Shown one piece after another: positions 42,153 through 46,387 of a stretch of DNA of 46,387 nucleotides (positions are counted from its first letter, which is position 1; each line of letters starts with the position of its first letter). The translations under genes and the position numbers were made by a program. This DNA comes from an uncultured Bacillota bacterium. Lineage in GTDB: Bacteria; Bacillota_I; Bacilli_A; Erysipelotrichales; Coprobacillaceae. Location: assembly GCA_949290865.1 (NCBI GenBank), contig CASETM010000033.1:1-46387 (forward strand), given 5' to 3'. The notes below the pieces were generated by a model, which made no database searches, was not told the origin of the DNA, and worked only from the letters and a program-made list of their open reading frames with translations.

Positions 42153-43105
42153 TGAAAGAAATTATTAAATTAGATGCGTATAATATTGAACAGTTAGTCA
42201 ATTTATCAGGTGTTAAAGATGAACATCTGGAAGTCATTGAAGATACTTATCAGGTTGAAATTACATTGCGTGGAGATGAACTGCTGATCGTTGCTCATGA
42301 TCAGGATATCATTGAGAAAACAAAGAATGTCATTTTTTCATTGCTGAAACTGATCATTTCAGGGGTTTCGATAACACGAAGAGATGTCGTTTATGCATTA
42401 AAACTGGCTGATAAAAACGAATTAGACAAGCTGTCTGATTTGTATCATATCAGAATTGCCAGAACTTATAATGGTAAATTGATCTATCCAAAAACGATCG
42501 GTCAAAAAAGCTATTATTATGCGTTAAAGAATAATGATGTTGTTTTTGGAGTTGGACCAGCAGGAACAGGGAAAACATATCTGGCAGTAGTTTTTGCAGT
42601 AGATGCCTTAAAGAATAATCAGGTCAAAAAGATTATTTTGACAAGACCAGCTGTTGAAGCTGGAGAAAATCTGGGATTTCTGCCAGGTGATCTAAAAGAA
42701 AAGGTTGACCCATATCTACGTCCACTTTATGACGCTTTGCATGATATGCTGGGAGTGGAACAGACAGAAAAACTGATTGAAAAAGGAATTATTGAAATTG
42801 CACCTTTAGCCTATATGAGAGGACGTACTCTGGAAGATGCCTATGTCATCCTCGATGAAGCACAGAATACAACGGATAATCAGATGAAAATGTTTTTAAC
42901 AAGACTGGGTTTTCATTCTAAAATGATCATCACTGGAGATATTACTCAAATCGATTTGCCTCATGGAGTTGAATCCGGGCTGGTGAGAGCGTTAGATATC
43001 TTAGATGGTGTCAAAGGAATTGCTTTCATACGTTTGAATGCGATGGACGTTGTCAGACATCCAGTCGTTCAAAGAATCATTGAAAGATACGAATCAGAAG
43101 AATAA
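42152..43105 (+). CDS. phoH: PhoH-like ATPase
   Basis: 317 residues: an N-terminal KH-like part, then the P-loop domain with Walker A VGPAGTGKTYLAV near residue 133, TRPAVEAGENLGFLPGDL, and Walker B AYVILDEAQNTT. PhoH proteins are linked to RNA metabolism, and in Firmicutes the gene usually precedes ybeY. Here ybeY is missing after phoH; a palindromic terminator follows at once. The start shares a base with the yqfD stop. Confidence 0.94.
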   Translation: MKEIIKLDAYNIEQLVNLSGVKDEHLEVIEDTYQVEITLRGDELLIVAHDQDIIEKTKNVIFSLLKLIISGVSITRRDVVYALKLADKNELDKLSDLYHIRIARTYNGKLIYPKTIGQKSYYYALKNNDVVFGVGPAGTGKTYLAVVFAVDALKNNQVKKIILTRPAVEAGENLGFLPGDLKEKVDPYLRPLYDALHDMLGVEQTEKLIEKGIIEIAPLAYMRGRTLEDAYVILDEAQNTTDNQMKMFLTRLGFHSKMIITGDITQIDLPHGVESGLVRALDILDGVKGIAFIRLNAMDVVRHPVVQRIIERYESEE

Positions 43106-43106
43106 A

Positions 43107-43144
43107 CGATAATAAAAAGATGCATATGCATCTTTTTATTATCG
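43107..43144. terminator. Perfect 38-base palindromic terminator after phoH
   Basis: All 38 bases are self-complementary (arms CGATAATAAAAAGATGCAT and its complement). As RNA it folds to a hairpin with a T5 in the stem. Confidence 0.75.
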
Positions 43145-43294
43145 TGGGAATGGATAGATGAGCGATGATTGTCTATAATAATATTATGGTTTATTAATTC
43201 TGAAAATTCCGTTAATACCATTATTTCCCAAAATGTGGATATAATTTAGACATATTTACTGCTTATGATGAATACCGTAAAAGGAGAGATATTT

Positions 43295-44461
43295 ATGAAA
43301 GAAAAAATAAAACCTATAATCAAGCCAGTTTTAAAAATTGTGGTTATTATCGCAGTCGTATTATCTTTTGCGATGAATGGATATATATTCTATACTTCTA
43401 TAAATGATGATTCTGGAACTTCAACTGTTTCTGATAGAAATGCCAAGGTTGAAGAGGTCGATTATGACGTTAAAACTGATACGACATCAGTTGTTGATGC
43501 TGTCAGTGACAGTATTGTTGGTGTGGTTGTCTATTCTAATAGTACTGGTTCAAGTATTTTTGGCAGACAGACAGAGAATGAACAGGAAGAAGCCAGTGGC
43601 AGCGGCAGTGGCGTTGTTTATGAGCAGACGGGGAAGTATACTTATATCATTACCAATCATCATGTTATTGACGGGGCCGATAAAGTCCAGGTCGTATTTT
43701 CAAATAATGAATATGTCGATGCCGAAGTTGTAGGCAGTGATGAATACAGTGATGTGGCTATTTTAAGATGTCAGCCTGATTTTGATGTTACTGTTATCGA
43801 TATTGGCGATTCCAGTCTGCTGGATAAGGGTGAAACGGTTTTAGCAATCGGGTCACCATTAGGTATCGAATATTCAGGAACAGTGACACAGGGTATCGTA
43901 TCTGGAACAGACAGAACTGTTGCAGTGGATCTTAACGATGATAGTGTGGATGACTGGGATATGAATGTGATCCAGACTGATGCAGCAATCAATCCTGGAA
44001 ACAGTGGAGGAGCTCTTGTAAATATGAAAGGCGAACTGGTTGGTATTACCAATATGAAGTTTGCGGATGAAACAGTAGAAGGTATGGGATTTGCGATTCC
44101 AATCAATGATGTTGTTACTGTTGCCAAACAGATTCGTCTCAACGGAAAAGTATCATATCCTGTCATTGGAATTTCTGGATTATCTTTGGCTGACTATTCA
44201 TCATATCAGCTGCAAAGATATGGTGTGAATGTTTCTGTTGATACAGGAATCTATGTTGTCAGTCTGACAGATAATGGACCTGCTCAAAAAGCAGGAATCG
44301 AAGCAGGAGATGTCATCGTTAATGTAGAAGATGCGGATATTACAACATATAAATCATTCTTAACCGAACTGTATAAACATCAGCCTGGTGAAACAATCAG
44401 TGTTACTGTTAACAGATCGGGTAAAGAAACGAGTTTTAAGGTGACTCTTGAAGAAAAATAG
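43295..44461 (+). CDS. htrA: HtrA/DegP-like membrane-anchored serine protease
   Basis: Extracellular quality-control protease. The 388 residues start with a basic stretch and one membrane anchor (about residues 11-34). The trypsin-like domain has His123 in ITNHHVIDG, Asp153 in YSDVAIL and Ser237 in NPGNSGGAL, and a single PDZ domain fills about residues 285-385 (GIYVVSLTDNGPAQKAGIEA). The start is the ATG at 43295, AAGGAG 9 bases upstream. TATAAT lies near 43250 with no clear -35. Confidence 0.95.
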   Translation: MKEKIKPIIKPVLKIVVIIAVVLSFAMNGYIFYTSINDDSGTSTVSDRNAKVEEVDYDVKTDTTSVVDAVSDSIVGVVVYSNSTGSSIFGRQTENEQEEASGSGSGVVYEQTGKYTYIITNHHVIDGADKVQVVFSNNEYVDAEVVGSDEYSDVAILRCQPDFDVTVIDIGDSSLLDKGETVLAIGSPLGIEYSGTVTQGIVSGTDRTVAVDLNDDSVDDWDMNVIQTDAAINPGNSGGALVNMKGELVGITNMKFADETVEGMGFAIPINDVVTVAKQIRLNGKVSYPVIGISGLSLADYSSYQLQRYGVNVSVDTGIYVVSLTDNGPAQKAGIEAGDVIVNVEDADITTYKSFLTELYKHQPGETISVTVNRSGKETSFKVTLEEK

Positions 44462-44465
44462 CAGA

Positions 44466-44496
44466 AAAGATATTGCATTGGGCAATATCTTTTTTT
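44466..44496 (+). terminator. htrA terminator
   Basis: 11-bp stem AAAGATATTGC/GCAATATCTTT with a T-run. Confidence 0.87.
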
Positions 44497-44531
44497 ATAA
44501 TTATTTATACAGATTATGGGAAGGTTTGAAT

Positions 44532-45299
44532 ATGAAAATAGGAATTTTTGATTCAGGAATGGGTGGTTTGTCCGTACTGCATACCGCAAGGAAACTTCTG
44601 CCCCATGAACATTTTATATACTATGCTGATGAAAATCATGTTCCTTATGGTGAAAAAAGCAAAGAAGAAATCGTTGGCTTTGTTGATGAAATCATTCGCT
44701 TTATGATTGCTCATGATGCAAAAGCTATCGTTATTGCCTGCAATACAGCGACAAGTGCTGCTGTTAAACTGATGCGACAGAAGTATTCTTTGCCCATTAT
44801 TGGGATGGAACCAGCTGTTAAGAAAGCCATAGATCTTTATGGTGACCGTAAAGTTCTTGTATGTGCAACACCAATTACGGTAAAAGGAGAAAAGATGATC
44901 AAGCTTGTTGAAAGGGTTGATAAGGAGCATCTTGTTGATCTGGTAGCTTTGCCAGAACTGGTACGATTTGCTGAAAAACAGGAATTTGAAGGAGAAGCGG
45001 TCCTGTCTTATCTGCAGGAGGCTTTGAGCTATTTTGATCTGTCTCAATATGGGTCGCTGGTATTAGGATGCACGCATTTTAATTATTTTAAAGACAGTTT
45101 TCAGAAAATTATGCCTCAGGTCCATTTTCTGGATGGTAATACAGGAACGATCAATCAGCTGATAAAAAACATTGATTCTGAGATGAATTCTTTTTCGGTT
45201 GAATACTATTATTCAGGGAAAAAGGTCACAGATGAAAAAGAATTAAAAAGAATTAAAAGATATTTATCAAGATTAGATGAAATGGAACAGATAGAATAG
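44532..45299 (+). CDS. murI: Glutamate racemase
   Basis: Makes D-glutamate for peptidoglycan. The 255 residues show IGIFDSGMGGLSVL, YYADENHVPYGEKS, the first catalytic Cys in VIACNTATSAA and the second in LGCTHFNYF. The start is the ATG at 44532 (GGGAAGG before it); a frame to 44448 reads through the htrA terminator and is rejected. The next gene starts 9 bases after its stop. Confidence 0.96.
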   Translation: MKIGIFDSGMGGLSVLHTARKLLPHEHFIYYADENHVPYGEKSKEEIVGFVDEIIRFMIAHDAKAIVIACNTATSAAVKLMRQKYSLPIIGMEPAVKKAIDLYGDRKVLVCATPITVKGEKMIKLVERVDKEHLVDLVALPELVRFAEKQEFEGEAVLSYLQEALSYFDLSQYGSLVLGCTHFNYFKDSFQKIMPQVHFLDGNTGTINQLIKNIDSEMNSFSVEYYYSGKKVTDEKELKRIKRYLSRLDEMEQIE

Positions 45300-45308
45300 G
45301 AGAAGATT

Positions 45309-46085
45309 ATGATTAAAGCGATTTTTTTTGATATTGATGGAACGCTTGTCAGCTATAAAACTCATGAAATCCCTTTATCAACATTTGCTGCTTTAGAAAA
45401 GCTAAAAGAAAAAGGAATTAAAGTGTTTATTGCAACGGGCAGAGGAAAAGATGGACTGGCAGTACTGAAAGATTTTCCTTTTGATGGATATATCACATTA
45501 AACGGGCAATACTGCTATGTTGATAAACAGCATAAGATTTATGAAAATACGATTGTCAGAGAAGATCTCCAGGCATTGCTTGATTATCTGGAAAAAGATC
45601 CGTTTCCTTGTGGGTTTACAGAAGAAAATACGAAGTATTTTAATTATCGAGATCAGCGTGTCGATGATCTCCATGCAATTACCCACAATGATGATCATCC
45701 TGCGGGAAATTATAAACAGGTCGTTGATCACAAGATCTATCAGATCATGTGTTTTGTCGATGAAACAAAAGAAAAAGACCTGCTGAAAGTAATGCCTCAC
45801 TGTATTGCTTCAAGATGGTATCCAACATTCTGTGATGTTTCTCCAATAGGAGGAACGAAACAATTGGGTATTGATAAATTTCTAGAATACTATGGAATCG
45901 ATTTATCTGAAACAATGGCTTTTGGTGATGGCGGAAATGACAGAGCTATGCTGGAACATGTCAATACAGCAGTGGTAATGGGCAATGGCGATGAACGTTT
46001 AAAAGAAATTGCTGATTATGTGACTGACAGTGTTGATGATGATGGTATTGTCAAGGCGTTGCAGCATTATGAACTGATTGACTAG
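45309..46085 (+). CDS. HAD-superfamily phosphatase (Cof type)
   Basis: 258 residues: motif I AIFFDIDGTLVSY, motif II FIATGRGKDGLAVL, a C2 cap in the middle, motif III Lys in GGTKQLGIDKFLEY, motif IV AFGDGGNDRAMLEHV. Cof-type enzymes act on sugar phosphates or flavin-related phosphates. AGGAG ends 7 bases before the ATG. It is cotranscribed with murI. It is only distantly like the HAD protein at 24314-25078. Confidence 0.92.
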   Translation: MIKAIFFDIDGTLVSYKTHEIPLSTFAALEKLKEKGIKVFIATGRGKDGLAVLKDFPFDGYITLNGQYCYVDKQHKIYENTIVREDLQALLDYLEKDPFPCGFTEENTKYFNYRDQRVDDLHAITHNDDHPAGNYKQVVDHKIYQIMCFVDETKEKDLLKVMPHCIASRWYPTFCDVSPIGGTKQLGIDKFLEYYGIDLSETMAFGDGGNDRAMLEHVNTAVVMGNGDERLKEIADYVTDSVDDDGIVKALQHYELID

Positions 46086-46114
46086 AATAAAAAAACTGTT
46101 TAAGATTGATATGT

Positions 46115-46147
46115 ACCCTCTTTACTGGACAATTCAGTAAGGAGGGT
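46115..46147 (+). promoter_or_regulatory. IS leader hairpin that covers the OrfA ribosome site
   Basis: ACCCTC-T-TTACTG pairs with CAGTAA-G-GAGGGT around GACAATT, 13 bp. The right arm contains AAGGAGGG, the ribosome site for the ATG at 46155. Such hairpins in insertion sequences block translation from transcripts that enter from outside. Confidence 0.6.
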
Positions 46148-46154
46148 TATTTTT

Positions 46155-46310
46155 ATGCGCTATTCACAAGAATATAAAATGAATTGTATTAAATTATACA
46201 GACAAGGCAAATGGCCTGAAACACCAGAAGGAATTAAGAAACACAATTTGGTACTATGTCAAGATTTCGGACAACCTAAACGTGAGAATCCATCATTGCT
46301 TATGTGTTAG
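46155..46310 (+). pseudogene. IS3-type OrfA, broken after about 30 codons
   Basis: MRYSQEYKMNCIKLYRQGKW, then PETPEGIKKHN, looks like the first helix-turn-helix of an IS3-type OrfA. From about 46249 the reading continues into unrelated sequence and stops at 46310. The break coincides with TGGTACTATGTC, a plausible end of a second element, so the gene was probably interrupted by that insertion. Confidence 0.6.
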
Positions 46311-46387
46311 CTTTTGCTAATTCGTAATTTGTTTCATACTCCTTTGGTGACAGGTAATCACAGTGGGAATGAATTCTTACTGTATTA
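46300..46387 (-). CDS. IS3-family transposase C-terminus, cut by window edge
   Basis: On the minus strand 28 codons run from the edge to a TAA at 46302-46300. RIHSHCDYLSPKEYETNYEL fits the C-terminal end of IS3-family OrfB transposases (R-x-H-S-x-x-x-x-L-S-P-x-x-Y/F-E). The DDE core lies outside the window. The element probably ends near 46249. Confidence 0.7.
   Translation of the reverse strand, partial: NTVRIHSHCDYLSPKEYETNYELAKANT

Noticed and set aside
43145-43294. Operator-like inverted repeat before htrA (GGTTTATTAA/TTAATACC)
   Set aside because: The arms match only with gaps and mismatches; too weak to call.
44448-44531. Longer start for murI
   Set aside because: The extension reads through the htrA terminator and overlaps the htrA stop; family proteins start at MKIGIFDSG.

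Overview
The window looks like chromosome of a low-GC Firmicute (Bacillota), most likely a gut anaerobe of the Erysipelotrichia or a close clostridial relative. The evidence is AT-rich DNA, strong AGGAGG-type ribosome sites, sigma-A-like promoters, a 2x[4Fe-4S] ferredoxin, a bile salt hydrolase, a GH36 alpha-galactosidase, two 6-phospho-beta-glucosidase-type GH1 enzymes, and a YqfC-YqfD-PhoH block. The species cannot be fixed from sequence alone. Both ends run into transposase fragments, so the window is probably a contig bounded by insertion sequences.

Layout. 1-112: start of a transposase, cut by the edge. 193-4186: glycerate kinase (minus strand), then an ABC exporter operon (FtsX-like permease, ATPase, unknown protein). 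4301-5251: a trigger-factor-like chaperone without the ribosome-binding domain. 5281-9169: an orphan BrxF-like P-loop ATPase with a CcpA (cre) site, a GH36 alpha-galactosidase and a divergent bile salt hydrolase. 9198-13082 (minus strand): tRNA-Thr(CGT), pyrI, pyrB, an alpha/beta hydrolase and a PurF-like protein that has lost its glutaminase nucleophile. 13164-18889: histidine phosphatase, a 56-residue ferredoxin, an unknown helical protein, a 290-base gap with two putative small RNAs, an ABC-2 exporter, and a Y-family polymerase with its YolD partner. 18977-20452: GH1. 20510-21025: FlaR-like P-loop kinase.

21123-36858 is the metabolic core: polyphosphate kinase with a Pho-box-like promoter, phosphofructokinase, a HAD phosphatase, glycogen branching enzyme, glycogen phosphorylase, a patatin phospholipase, then a pulA-pth-mfd run. 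It joins synthesis and breakdown of two storage polymers (polyphosphate and glycogen) with glycolytic entry. No glgA, glgC or glgD is present here. 36887-39364: YigZ-family protein, then DegV-luxS-MarR (FabT-like). 39598-46085: second GH1, yqfC-yqfD-phoH, HtrA protease, glutamate racemase and a second HAD phosphatase. 46115-46387: nested IS3-type remnants.

Carbon control is suggested by three cre-like sites (before the BrxF-like gene, the first GH1 and glgB), and phosphate control by CTTTACAT repeats before ppk. A FabT-type palindrome between the patatin and pulA genes may link lipid turnover to the MarR protein encoded 8 kb away. No stretch over 300 bases lacks a gene. No rRNA, CRISPR array, prophage or replication origin was seen.
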